Positions 56,213 to 64,000 of a stretch of 64,000 nucleotides of DNA are shown here, piece by piece. Source of the DNA: Actinoallomurus iriomotensis (GTDB lineage Bacteria > Actinomycetota > Actinomycetes > Streptosporangiales > Streptosporangiaceae). A program made the translations under genes and the position numbers. The notes beneath the pieces were generated by a model. That model saw nothing but the letters and a program-made list of their open reading frames with translations. It did no database searches and was not told where the DNA came from. Every line of letters begins with the position of its first letter. The first letter of the stretch is position 1. Location of the stretch: positions 1 through 64,000 of the forward strand of contig NZ_BSTJ01000022.1 in NCBI RefSeq assembly GCF_030269445.1, written 5' to 3'.

Positions 56213-58333
56213 TCAGTTACCGGTCGTCGAACCCTGACCGGTCACGTTCACCTTCGTGAGGCTGGAACGCGCCGCGGCCACGACCCGGTCGGCGGTGAAG
56301 CCGAACTGCTGGAACAACGTCTTGTAGTCGGCCGACGCGCCGAAGTGGTCCAGGCTCACGCTCTCGCCCGCGTCGCCGATGTAGGTGCGCCACCCGAGGG
56401 CGGCCCCGGCCTCCACGGACACGCGCGCGCGCACCGCCGGGGGGAGCACCTGCTGCTTGTAGGCCTCGTCCTGCTCTTCGAACCACTCCACCGACGGCAT
56501 GGAGACGACCCGCGTGGGCGTGCCGTCGCGCTCGAGGACCTCACGGGCCTCCACCGCGATCTGCACCTCGCTGCCGGTGGCGATGAGGATGACGTCCGGC
56601 TGCCCGTTCGAGGCGTCGACCAGGACGTACGCGCCCTTGGCCGTGCCCTCGGCGGAGCCGAACTCCGAGCGGTCGAACGTCGGCACCTTCTGCCGGGTGA
56701 GCGCGAGGCCCGCCGGGCGGTCGGTGTGCTCGAGGATGGTCCGCCAGGCGACGGCCGTCTCGTTGGCGTCCGCCGGCCGGACGATGTCGAGGCCGGGGAT
56801 CGCGCGCAGGGCCCACAGGTGCTCGACCGGCTGGTGGGTCGGGCCGTCCTCACCGAGGCCGATCGAGTCGTGCGTCCAGACGTAGGTGACCGGCAGCTTC
56901 ATCAGCGCGGCCAGCCGCACGGACGGACGCATGTAGTCGCTGAAGACCAGGAACGTGCCGCCGTACGGACGGGTGCCGTCGTGCAGGGCGATGCCGTTCA
57001 TGATCGCGCCCATGCCGTGCTCACGGATGCCGAAGTGCAGCGTGCGGCCGTAGCGGTTCCCGGGGTAGTCCTTGGTCTGGTACTCCTCGGGGATGAAGGA
57101 CGGCTCGCCCTTCATCGTCGTGTTGTTGCTGCCCGCCAGGTCCGCCGAGCCGCCCCACAGCTCCGGCAGCACCGGGCCGATCGCGCCGAGGATCTCGCCG
57201 GAGGCCGCACGGGTCGCGACCGCCTTGCCCGCCTCGAACTCCGGCAGCTTGGCGGTCCAGCCGTCCGGCAGCCGGCGGACGCGGATGCGGTCGTACTCCG
57301 ACGCGCGCTCCGGGTTGCCCGAGCGCCAGGCCTCGAAGGCCTTGTTCCACTCGGCGTGCGCGGCACGGGCGCGCTCGACCACCTTGCGCGCGTGCTGGAG
57401 GATCTCCTCGGGCACGTCGAAGGTCTTGTCCGGGTTCTGGCCGAGCACCCGCTTGGTCGCCGCGACCTCCTCGGCGCCGAGCGCGGCGCCGTGGGCCTTG
57501 CCGGTGTTCTGCAGGTTGGGCGCGGGCCAGCCGATGATCGTGCGCAGCGAGATCAGCGACGGGCGGCCGAGCTCGGCCTTGGCGGCCAGCAGCGCGCGGT
57601 AGAGGGCCTCGGGGTCCTCCTTGTAGCCGTCGTCCGAGGTCCAGTCGACCTTCTGGACATGCCAGCCGTACGCCTCGTAGCGGGCGGCGACGTCCTCGGA
57701 CTTGGCGATCTGCGTGTCGTCCTCGATGGAGATCTGGTTGTCGTCGTAGATGACGATGAGGTTGCCGAGCTTCTGGTGACCGGCGAGCGAGCTGACCTCG
57801 TGGCTGATGCCCTCTTCGATGTCGCCGTCGGAGACGATCGAGTAGATGTAGTGGTCGAACGGGCTGTCGCCGAACGACGGCTCCGGGTCGAACAGGCCCC
57901 GCTCACGCCGCGCCGCCATCGCCATGCCCACGGCGTTGCCCAGGCCCTGGCCCAGCGGGCCGGTGGTGGTCTCGACGCCGATGGTGTGGCCGTGCTCGGG
58001 ATGGCCCGGGGTCAGGCTGCCCCACTTGCGCAGGCCCTTCAGGTCATCCAGGGTGAGGCCGTAGCCGGACAGGTACAGCTGGATGTAGAGCGTCAGGCTG
58101 CTGTGACCCGCGGACAGCACGAACCGGTCGCGGCCGGCCCAGTCGGGGTCGGTCGGGTCGTGGCGCATCACCCGCTGGAACAGCAGGTAGGCGGCCGGCG
58201 CCAGGCTCATCGCGGTCCCGGGGTGGCCTGAGCCGGCCTCCTCGACGGCGTCCATGGCGAGCGCGCGGACCGTGTCCACGGCCCGCTGGTCCAGCTCGGT
58301 CCAGGTGAAGGTGTTGTCGGAATCCGTACTCAC
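56213..58333 (-). CDS. tkt: Transketolase
   Basis: 706 residues. The TPP enzyme pattern is complete: [37 protein letters not shown], the metal loop [40 protein letters not shown], and the substrate region [19 protein letters not shown]. It exchanges two-carbon units in the non-oxidative pentose phosphate pathway. GTG at 58333 ([11 protein letters not shown]) with GGAG upstream is chosen over the longer frame. It heads the minus-strand operon and diverges from ctaB. Confidence 0.97.
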   Translation of the reverse strand: MSTDSDNTFTWTELDQRAVDTVRALAMDAVEEAGSGHPGTAMSLAPAAYLLFQRVMRHDPTDPDWAGRDRFVLSAGHSSLTLYIQLYLSGYGLTLDDLKGLRKWGSLTPGHPEHGHTIGVETTTGPLGQGLGNAVGMAMAARRERGLFDPEPSFGDSPFDHYIYSIVSDGDIEEGISHEVSSLAGHQKLGNLIVIYDDNQISIEDDTQIAKSEDVAARYEAYGWHVQKVDWTSDDGYKEDPEALYRALLAAKAELGRPSLISLRTIIGWPAPNLQNTGKAHGAALGAEEVAATKRVLGQNPDKTFDVPEEILQHARKVVERARAAHAEWNKAFEAWRSGNPERASEYDRIRVRRLPDGWTAKLPEFEAGKAVATRAASGEILGAIGPVLPELWGGSADLAGSNNTTMKGEPSFIPEEYQTKDYPGNRYGRTLHFGIREHGMGAIMNGIALHDGTRPYGGTFLVFSDYMRPSVRLAALMKLPVTYVWTHDSIGLGEDGPTHQPVEHLWALRAIPGLDIVRPADANETAVAWRTILEHTDRPAGLALTRQKVPTFDRSEFGSAEGTAKGAYVLVDASNGQPDVILIATGSEVQIAVEAREVLERDGTPTRVVSMPSVEWFEEQDEAYKQQVLPPAVRARVSVEAGAALGWRTYIGDAGESVSLDHFGASADYKTLFQQFGFTADRVVAAARSSLTKVNVTGQGSTTGN

Positions 58334-58732
58334 GAGACGCTCCAGGCTCCTCTCGGCTACGTGCAATGCCCCCGCGGCCCGCCCACCCGCGGGCGGAAAA
58401 GCGTGCCTCGATCCGGGGAGCACCTTGATCAGGCCACTCCTCGGGCCCTCGGCGAGCCTATCGCCCGGGACTCTTTTGCCGGGCGCGGGAGCCTATGTGT
58501 CGTTTAACGTCGTGTCGCGTACGGCACTTCCCGCGATCCCGGACGCGAATCATCCGGCGCGTACGCGTGTCCGCCCACCCCGATGACGGGGTGCGCCGAC
58601 ACCGGGACTACAGTGATGGCGCGGCCGTGGCCGGTGAGTGATAAGGCCCGGGATTCAGTGCAAAGCGGCGGTAAAGATTCGAGGATTCGTCATAGTGCCC
58701 CTTTATGTCGAGAACACGCCAGTGGACGTCCC
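58334..58732. other. tkt-ctaB divergent spacer
   Basis: 399 bases without a gene, presumably holding both promoters. A 7-bp hairpin CGCCCGG-N10-CCGGGCG lies at 58462-58485 on the tkt side. CATAGTG near 58691 on the ctaB side could be a -10 element. No clear operator palindrome is seen. Confidence 0.5.
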
Positions 58733-59677
58733 GTGACGGTGGTCATCAACCGTCCCGTGCGGACGCCCGCGCCCGTGGGTCCCGGCCGCCGCCCGCTCGG
58801 CGCGCTCGTCCGCGCCTACGTGGCGCTCACGAAGCCCCGGATCATCGAACTGCTGTTGATCACCACGCTGCCGGTCATGTTCCTGGCCGCCGGTGGTCTC
58901 CCGCCGCTGTGGCCGGTCATCGCCACGCTGGCGGGCGGCATGCTGTCGGCGGGCAGCGCCAACGCGCTCAACTGCTACATCGATCGCGACATCGACGCCA
59001 AGATGCGCCGCACGCGCCGCAGGCCGCTGCCCATGGTGCAGGTCTCGCCGCGCGAGACGCTGGTCTTCGGCATCGCGCTGGCCGTCGCCTCGACCCTGTT
59101 CCTCGGGCTGGCCCTCAACTGGCTGGCCGCCGGCATGTCGGTGTTCGCGATCTGCTTCTACGTCTTCGTCTACTCGATGCTGCTCAAGCGCCGCACCACG
59201 CAGAACGTCGTGTGGGGCGGCATCGCCGGCTGCATGCCCGTCATGATCGGCTGGTCGGCGCTGACGGGGCGCCTCGCGTGGACGCCGCTCGTGCTGTTCC
59301 TCGTGGTGTTCTTCTGGACGCCGCCGCACACGTGGACGCTCGCGATGCGCTACCGCGAGGACTACGCCGCCGCGAACGTCCCGATGCTGCCGGTGGTGGC
59401 CACCGAGCGCCGGGTCGCCATCGAGGTGATCGTCTACACCTGGGTCACGGTGGCCTGCTCGCTGGCCCTGTGGCCGGTGGCGCACACGACGCTCTTCTAC
59501 CCGGTCGTGGCCGCGGTGCTCGGCGCCGTCTCGCTGCTGGAGGCCTACCGTCTGCTCGGGCGGGTGCGCCGTGGCGTCACCGGAGCGGTGCTCAAGCCGA
59601 TGCGCTACTTTCACCTGTCCAACGCCTACCTGGCGCTGCTGTTCCTGGCCGTCGCGATCGACCCGCTGCTGCACTGA
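58733..59677 (+). CDS. ctaB: Protoheme IX farnesyltransferase (heme O synthase)
   Basis: 314 residues with about nine membrane helices. The UbiA-type Asp motif is [20 protein letters not shown], and [20 protein letters not shown] opens the fold. The second acidic motif region is [20 protein letters not shown]. It attaches farnesyl to heme B for cytochrome oxidase. GTG at 58733 starts the protein sequence [14 protein letters not shown]. The ribosome-binding site is weak. ctaB next to tkt-tal is usual in actinobacteria. Confidence 0.96.
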   Translation: MTVVINRPVRTPAPVGPGRRPLGALVRAYVALTKPRIIELLLITTLPVMFLAAGGLPPLWPVIATLAGGMLSAGSANALNCYIDRDIDAKMRRTRRRPLPMVQVSPRETLVFGIALAVASTLFLGLALNWLAAGMSVFAICFYVFVYSMLLKRRTTQNVVWGGIAGCMPVMIGWSALTGRLAWTPLVLFLVVFFWTPPHTWTLAMRYREDYAAANVPMLPVVATERRVAIEVIVYTWVTVACSLALWPVAHTTLFYPVVAAVLGAVSLLEAYRLLGRVRRGVTGAVLKPMRYFHLSNAYLALLFLAVAIDPLLH

Positions 59678-59692
59678 GGTTAATGTCGCGGC

Positions 59693-60952
59693 ATGGCGCG
59701 CGTTGATCCCAAGGCGGTCCTTGAAGGCCGCATGCCCGGGCGGGCACCGGTCGGTCTGATCGTCGGACTCATCGTCTCGACGTTGTGCGCGCTGATCGTG
59801 CTGGGACTCGACGCCCTCAACGGCGCGCCGTTCGTCATCGGGCTCATCCTGGCGATCCTGCCGGTGCCGCTCCTGGTGGCGCTGGTCCTCATGCTCGACC
59901 GGCTGGAGCCCGAGCCCTGGCGCGCGCTGCTGTTCGCGTTCATGTGGGGCGCGGGTGTGGCGGTGCTGGGCGCGCTGATCCTCAACACCGCGGGCTATGA
60001 GCTGCTGACCAAACCGGTCTTCGGCGAACGCGGCGAGCTCGTCACCGCCTCGATCGGCGCGCCGCTGGTGGAGGAGTCGCTCAAGGGCGCGGTGCTGTTC
60101 GGATTCCTGTGGTTCCGTCGGAACGAGCTCGACGGCCTGACCGACGGCATCATCTACGCGGCCATGGTCGCCCTCGGCTTCGCGATGATGGAGAACATCG
60201 GCTACTACATGCGGGCGATCAACCAGCACAACATCGAGGCCGTCTTCATCATGCGCGGCGTGATCTCGCCGTTCGGGCACCCGCTGTTCACCTCGATGAC
60301 CGGGCTGGGGGTGGCGTACGCGGCGCTGCACCGCGGGGCCGCGCGGGTCGCCGCGCCCGTCGCCGGGCTGTGCGGGGCGATGCTGCTGCACGGCGCCTGG
60401 AACTTCTCCAGCGCCTTCGGCCTCAAGGGCCTCACCGTCGCGTACGGCATCGACTTCTGCATCATCGTCGGCCTGATCGTCATCGTGGTCCGCGAGCGGC
60501 GCCAGACCGTACGCCTGATCCGGCTGCACCTGCCGATGTACGCCGGCACGGGCCTCGTGACGCCGCAGGACGTCCAGATGCTCGGCAGCATCGCACTGCG
60601 GCGCCGGGCCCGGCAGTGGGCCCGCATGGCCGGCGGCAGCCAGGCCGCGCGGGCCATGGGCGACTACCAGCTGGCCGCGACCGAACTCGCGCTGCTGCAC
60701 CAGCGCGCCGAGCGCGGCGTGGCCGAGCCCGCCTGGTTCTACCGGCGTCGGCTCGACCTGATGAATCTCATGCACGTGGCGCGGCAGGCCTTCCAGGTGC
60801 GCCGGACGCGCCCGCTGATGCCACCGTGGGCCGGCCCGGACCAGTCGGGCTTCCTGCGCCCGGGCCCGTCCTTCGGCCCGCCGCCGCCCGGCCCGTTCCG
60901 CCCCCAGGGCCCGTACGGTTCCGAGGGCCCCTACGGCCCCCAGGGCCCGTAG
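59693..60952 (+). CDS. PrsW-family intramembrane metalloprotease
   Basis: 419 residues. Membrane helices fill residues 20-275. The PrsW motifs are in place: EE at 127-128 in GAPLVEESLKG, ENIGYY in MMENIGYYMR, FGHPLFTSMTG and LLHGAWNFSS. PrsW of Bacillus cleaves the anti-sigma factor RsiW. The C-terminal 140 residues are a soluble helical region ending in a Pro/Gly repeat (GPYGSEGPYGPQGP). It lies 15 bases after ctaB and may share its transcript. The substrate is unknown. Confidence 0.9.
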   Translation: MARVDPKAVLEGRMPGRAPVGLIVGLIVSTLCALIVLGLDALNGAPFVIGLILAILPVPLLVALVLMLDRLEPEPWRALLFAFMWGAGVAVLGALILNTAGYELLTKPVFGERGELVTASIGAPLVEESLKGAVLFGFLWFRRNELDGLTDGIIYAAMVALGFAMMENIGYYMRAINQHNIEAVFIMRGVISPFGHPLFTSMTGLGVAYAALHRGAARVAAPVAGLCGAMLLHGAWNFSSAFGLKGLTVAYGIDFCIIVGLIVIVVRERRQTVRLIRLHLPMYAGTGLVTPQDVQMLGSIALRRRARQWARMAGGSQAARAMGDYQLAATELALLHQRAERGVAEPAWFYRRRLDLMNLMHVARQAFQVRRTRPLMPPWAGPDQSGFLRPGPSFGPPPPGPFRPQGPYGSEGPYGPQGP

Positions 60953-60983
60953 GGCCCGGCCTGACGCACGCGGTCACGTCAGC

Positions 60984-62078
60984 GGCTCGCGCACCTCCGG
61001 CGGCTACAAGCACGAGGACGACCGGCTTCGCGGCTTCAGCATGACCCACATCTCCGGGCCGGGCTGCACGGCCCGGACCACGTCCAGACCTTCCAGCACG
61101 CGAACGAGCAGGCCTCACCCGGCTCGTACGCTATGACGACCAACACCGGGATCAGGAGCCATGGTCAAGGGCGCGAACCGGGTCGGGGAGGACAAGGCCA
61201 CCGGCTACACCGAACGGCCCGGCAACGCCGACTACCTCAGGCTCGGCTACGTGCCGGGCGACCCGGCGACCACGCTGGAGTACGGCCTGGCCGACTTCGG
61301 CATCGCCCAGCTCGCCCAGCGGCTCGGCGACAACGGCACCTCCCAGGCGTTCATGAAGCGCTCGCACGTCTGGGAGACCATCTACAACCCGGTGAACGAC
61401 TGGATCCAGCCCCGCTTCGGCTCGAACGGCGCCGAGTAGTAGTCCGGTTTCGTGCCGGCCGCCGCCGAGACGGTCACCTTCTGGTCCGCACGCCCGGCGT
61501 CGCCGACCGTGAGGGCGCCCGAGGCGGGCGTCACGGTGATCCCCGCGGGCGGCTTGGCCGAGCCGCTTGGCCGCCTGGTCGCGCCCGCCCATCGCGCCGA
61601 ACAGGCCGGCGACGTCGGAGTAGGTCATCCAGTGGTACTGGGAGCCGTTGCCCTCGACGTACCAGCCGGGGTCGAACGGCGACAGGAACGAGCCGTCGGT
61701 AACGTCCAGGCGAGCGGCCAGGTCGTCGACCTGCCGAGCGCGCCGGCCGGGGCGTCGAAGCCGGCGTTCCTGGGCGCGGCCGGCACCGGTGACGCGTCGT
61801 CCACCGTCTACACGGACGGGTCGACGGCCTCGGGCGCGCTGGAGCCCGGCGACTGGGCGCTCGGCGCCGACGCCTACCCGCCGAGGTTCGGCAACGAGAT
61901 CGTCGCCAAGACGCCGTACCGCAACTCCTCCGAAGGAGGGAAGCAGGAGATCAACATGTACGTGTTCGGCGCGACGCCGATCACGCTGGACCCGGGCCGG
62001 CAGGTCAAGAGCATCACGCTGAACACGCCGAAGTCGGGCTCGGGCTCGCTGCAGGTGTTCGCCTGGGCGTTCGCGTGA
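60984..62078 (+). pseudogene. GH92 alpha-mannosidase remnant with an inverted internal block
   Basis: Fragments of one GH92 protein are read in several frames. Plus strand: TSGGYKHEDDRLRGFSMTHI (from 60984), FQHANEQASPGSYAMTTNTG (about 61091), then ADYLRLGYVPGDPATTLEYG to NPVNDWIQPR (to 61415). Minus strand within 61416-61709: DVTDGSFLSPFDPGWYVEGN, GSQYHWMTYSDVAGLFGAMG, and in another frame ITVTPASGALTVGDAGRADQ to YYSAPFE. Plus strand again from about 61710: ASGQVVDLPSAP to LQVFAWAFA, the usual C-terminal domain. Much of the catalytic core is missing. The gene cannot make an active enzyme. Confidence 0.85.
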
Positions 62079-62098
62079 CCGCCTGACGGAATTGGTAC

Positions 62099-62139
62099 GG
62101 GGTGCCCCGTCTGTGGTTCTTCACGAGACGGGACACCCC
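62099..62139. terminator. Terminator at the end of the E2 gene
   Basis: GGGGTG-C-CCCGTCT, 13-base loop, AGACGGG-A-CACCCC: a 13-bp stem with one C/A mismatch, about 20 bases past the stop of the minus-strand E2 gene. It may also stop plus-strand reading from the GH92 remnant. Confidence 0.75.
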
Positions 62140-62159
62140 TGCTCTCGGGTGCGGCGCGC

Positions 62160-63464
62160 TCAGGCGACGATGCGCAGCGGGTTCTCCAACAGCTCGGCGA
62201 GCTCTCCGAGGAACGCCGCGCCCGTCGCGCCGTCGCAGGCACGGTGGTCGATCGACAGCGTGATGGTCATCCGGTCGCGGGGGACCACCTCGCCGTCGCG
62301 GAACACCACGTCCTTGCGGGTCGCGCCCACGGCGAGGATCGCGGCCTCCGGCGGGTTGATCACGGCGGTGAAGGCGTCCACGCCGAACATGCCCAGGTTG
62401 CTCACCGTGAACGTGCCGCCCGACATCTCCTGCGGCGTCAGCTTCTGCTCCCGGGCGCGCCCGGCCAGCTCGCGCGTCTCCGCGCCGATCTGGGAGACGC
62501 TCTTGCGGTCGGTGTCGCGGATCACCGGCACGACCAGGCCCTGGTCCAGCGCCACCGCGACGCCCACGTGCACGCGCTTGTGCACGAGCAGGTGCTCCTC
62601 GGTGAAGGAGACGTTCAGCACCGGGTTGGCGCGCAGCGCGGTCGCGCACGCCTTGACGATCAGGTCGTTGACGCTGACCTTGGCGGGCGCCAGCGCGGCG
62701 TTGAGCGTCGCGCGGAAAGCGAGCAGCTCCTCCACGTCGACGACACGCGTCAGGTAGAAGTGCGGCGCGGTCCGCATGCTCTCGGCGAGCCGGCGCGCGG
62801 TGACCTTGCGGATCCGGCTCAGCGGCACCCGCTCGACGTCCTCGTCGTCGGCGGACGCCTGGACCGGCTGCGGGGTTGACGGCGCGGCGGGCTGCGGGGC
62901 GGGGGACGCGGTGGACGGCGTCGCGGGCGGCGCGGACCGGACGGCGGAGTCGAGGGCGGCGGCCTCCACGTCGGCGCGGACGATGCGGCCGCCGGGACCC
63001 GAGCCGGTCAGCGTGCTGAGGTCGACGCCGTTCTCCCGCGCGATCCGGCGGGCCAGCGGCGAGGAGGGCGGACGGGACCGCGTCGACGCCGAGCCGTTGC
63101 CTCCGGCCGAAGGCTCGGGCTCCGCGACGGCGGTGGCGGTGGCGGTGGCGGTGGCGGCGGGGGCCGGGGCGGTCTCCGCCGCGGGCGCCTCCGCGGGTGC
63201 CGCGGCGGGAGCGGCCGCCGGGGCGGCGCCATCGGTGACCAGGACCGCGATCGGCGTGCCGATGGTCGCGGTGGCGCCCTCGGGCACGAGGATCTCGCCG
63301 AGGACGCCGTCCTCGTACGCCTCGTACTCCATCAGGGCCTTGTCGGTCTCGATGTCGACGAGCGAGTCACCGACAGAGACCTTGTCGCCGGGCTTCTTGT
63401 GCCACGAGCTGACGACGCCTTCCTCCATGGTGTCGGACAGGCGGGGCATGAGGATCTCGGACAT
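62160..63464 (-). CDS. pdhC: 2-oxo acid dehydrogenase E2 (dihydrolipoamide acyltransferase)
   Basis: 434 residues. A lipoyl domain (residues 1-78) has the lipoyl Lys42 in DIETDKALMEYEA. An Ala/Pro/Thr linker follows. The peripheral-subunit-binding domain is SPLARRIARENGVDLSTLTG, and after another linker comes the catalytic domain with VSNLGMFGVDAFTAVINPPE and the active-site LSIDHRACDGA. It transfers acyl groups to CoA. Pyruvate is likely the substrate because of the E1-beta upstream, but a branched-chain complex cannot be excluded. ATG at 63464 is seven bases after the E1-beta stop. Confidence 0.92.
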   Translation of the reverse strand: MSEILMPRLSDTMEEGVVSSWHKKPGDKVSVGDSLVDIETDKALMEYEAYEDGVLGEILVPEGATATIGTPIAVLVTDGAAPAAAPAAAPAEAPAAETAPAPAATATATATAVAEPEPSAGGNGSASTRSRPPSSPLARRIARENGVDLSTLTGSGPGGRIVRADVEAAALDSAVRSAPPATPSTASPAPQPAAPSTPQPVQASADDEDVERVPLSRIRKVTARRLAESMRTAPHFYLTRVVDVEELLAFRATLNAALAPAKVSVNDLIVKACATALRANPVLNVSFTEEHLLVHKRVHVGVAVALDQGLVVPVIRDTDRKSVSQIGAETRELAGRAREQKLTPQEMSGGTFTVSNLGMFGVDAFTAVINPPEAAILAVGATRKDVVFRDGEVVPRDRMTITLSIDHRACDGATGAAFLGELAELLENPLRIVA

Positions 63465-63471
63465 GGTCTTC

Positions 63472-64000
63472 CTAACGGCGGCCGGTCGCGGCGAGCGTGT
63501 CGCGTACGGCGGTGACGAGGGACTCGGCCGACGGCAGCGCGGCGAGTTCGAGGGGCTTGGAGTAGGGGAGCGGGACCTCGGCCATCGCCACCCGGCGCAC
63601 GGGCGCGTCGAGCCAGTCGAACGCGCCCTCCTGGATCGTGGCGGCGATCTCGGCGCCGATCCCGTACGTGAGCCAGTCGTCCTCGGCGATCACGGCGCAG
63701 CCCGTACGGCGGACCGAGGCGACGATCGTCTCGCGGTCCAGAGGCCGCAGGCTGCGCAGGTCCACGACCTCGGCGGACACGCCGTCGGCGGCGAGTTTCT
63801 CGGCGACCTCCGCGGCGACGCGCGCCATCCGCGAGTAGGCGATGAGCGTGATGTCGGCGCCCTCGCGCGTGACGGCGGCCCGGCCGATCTCCGCGGGCGC
63901 GACCTCGTCGGGCACCTCGCCCTTGGTGTTGTAGAGCGCGAGGTTCTCCAGGAACAGCACCGGGTCGTCGTCGCGGATCGCGGCCTTGAGCATCGCCGAA
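63472..64000 (-). CDS. pdhB: 2-oxo acid dehydrogenase E1 beta subunit (partial)
   Basis: Only the C-terminal part is in the window and the reading frame runs past its edge. PVLFLENLALYNTKGEVPDE, ADITLIAYSRMARVAAEVAE, EVVDLRSLRPLDRETIVASV, and GAFDWLDAPVRRVAMAEVPL followed by PYSKPLE are the usual C-terminal half of PdhB-type E1 beta. With E1 alpha it decarboxylates the 2-oxo acid using TPP. It lies seven bases upstream of the E2 gene in one operon. Confidence 0.93.
   Translation of the reverse strand, partial: SAMLKAAIRDDDPVLFLENLALYNTKGEVPDEVAPAEIGRAAVTREGADITLIAYSRMARVAAEVAEKLAADGVSAEVVDLRSLRPLDRETIVASVRRTGCAVIAEDDWLTYGIGAEIAATIQEGAFDWLDAPVRRVAMAEVPLPYSKPLELAALPSAESLVTAVRDTLAATGRR

Noticed and set aside
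61161-61439. Intact small gene of 92 codons
   Set aside because: The sequence is an internal GH92 segment cut off by the inversion junction, so it is a fragment of the pseudogene.
61416-61709. Inverted repeats at the ends of the inverted GH92 block that would show the mechanism
   Set aside because: The best match was a few scattered bases. TCGAACGGCG occurs near both ends, but in direct rather than inverted orientation.

Overview
The window is a strongly GC-rich actinobacterial chromosome segment. GTG and TTG starts, four-base stop/start overlaps, WhiA, RbpA, OpcA, the TlyA-NadK-RecN-SteA/SteB order and the uvrC-rapZ-yvcK-whiA-gap-pgk-tpiA-secG order all point to a filamentous actinomycete. 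Streptosporangiales or Thermomonosporaceae is my best guess, by inference from gene order only. I see no phage, plasmid, IS element, tRNA or CRISPR array. Most of the window is core genome, with small accessory patches and several decayed loci.

Layout. 1-165: 5S rRNA and a perfect terminator palindrome, the end of an rRNA operon. 0.2-9.1 kb: TPR proteins, a metallo-hydrolase, an SSB paralogue, a DUF1015 protein, a HAD phosphatase and an SCP2-like protein, with two gene-free blocks (3.2-4.7 and 6.5-7.5 kb) full of degenerate direct repeats. 9.5-19.5 kb: tlyA, two tiny overlapping ORFs, nadK, recN (LexA box), steA, steB and an envelope cassette (MraY/WecA-like transferase, MurJ-like flippase, GT4 glycosyltransferase). 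19.5-25.5 kb: TerC under a yybP-ykoY (Mn2+) riboswitch, then regulators and transporters, including a TetR/EamA pair with twin palindromic operators and a GH13/TetR pair. 25.6-30.8 kb: two metallo-beta-lactamase-fold proteins, uvrA (LexA-like box) and a Rieske lipoprotein. 31-33.9 kb: a hydrolase / ECF sigma / SRPBCC operon and a broken DUF664 gene. 33.9-38.8 kb: uvrC, a 12-codon ORF, rapZ, yvcK, whiA. 39.5-45.6 kb: gap-pgk-tpiA behind two DasR-type palindromes, secG, rbpA, and glyA behind a ZTP riboswitch. 45.7-49.7 kb: accessory genes, including a ClpP-like protein without its catalytic Ser and His. 49.7-58.3 kb (minus strand): tkt-tal-pgi-zwf-opcA-pgl, the pentose phosphate operon. 58.7-61 kb: ctaB and a PrsW-family protease. 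61-62.1 kb: a GH92 alpha-mannosidase remnant with an inverted internal block. 62.1-64 kb (minus strand): 2-oxo acid dehydrogenase E2 and E1-beta, the latter cut by the window edge.

The central theme is carbon metabolism (lower glycolysis, oxidative and non-oxidative pentose phosphate, pyruvate dehydrogenase) beside excision repair (uvrA, uvrC, recN) and envelope or division genes. The most unusual features are the overlapping mini-ORFs between tlyA and nadK and between uvrC and rapZ, the GH92 remnant whose order is restored by reversing about 294 bp, the DasR-like sites before gap, the Mn riboswitch whose 3' strand can pair with either the aptamer or the ribosome-binding site, and a 127-bp tandem repeat that changes reading frame at each copy.
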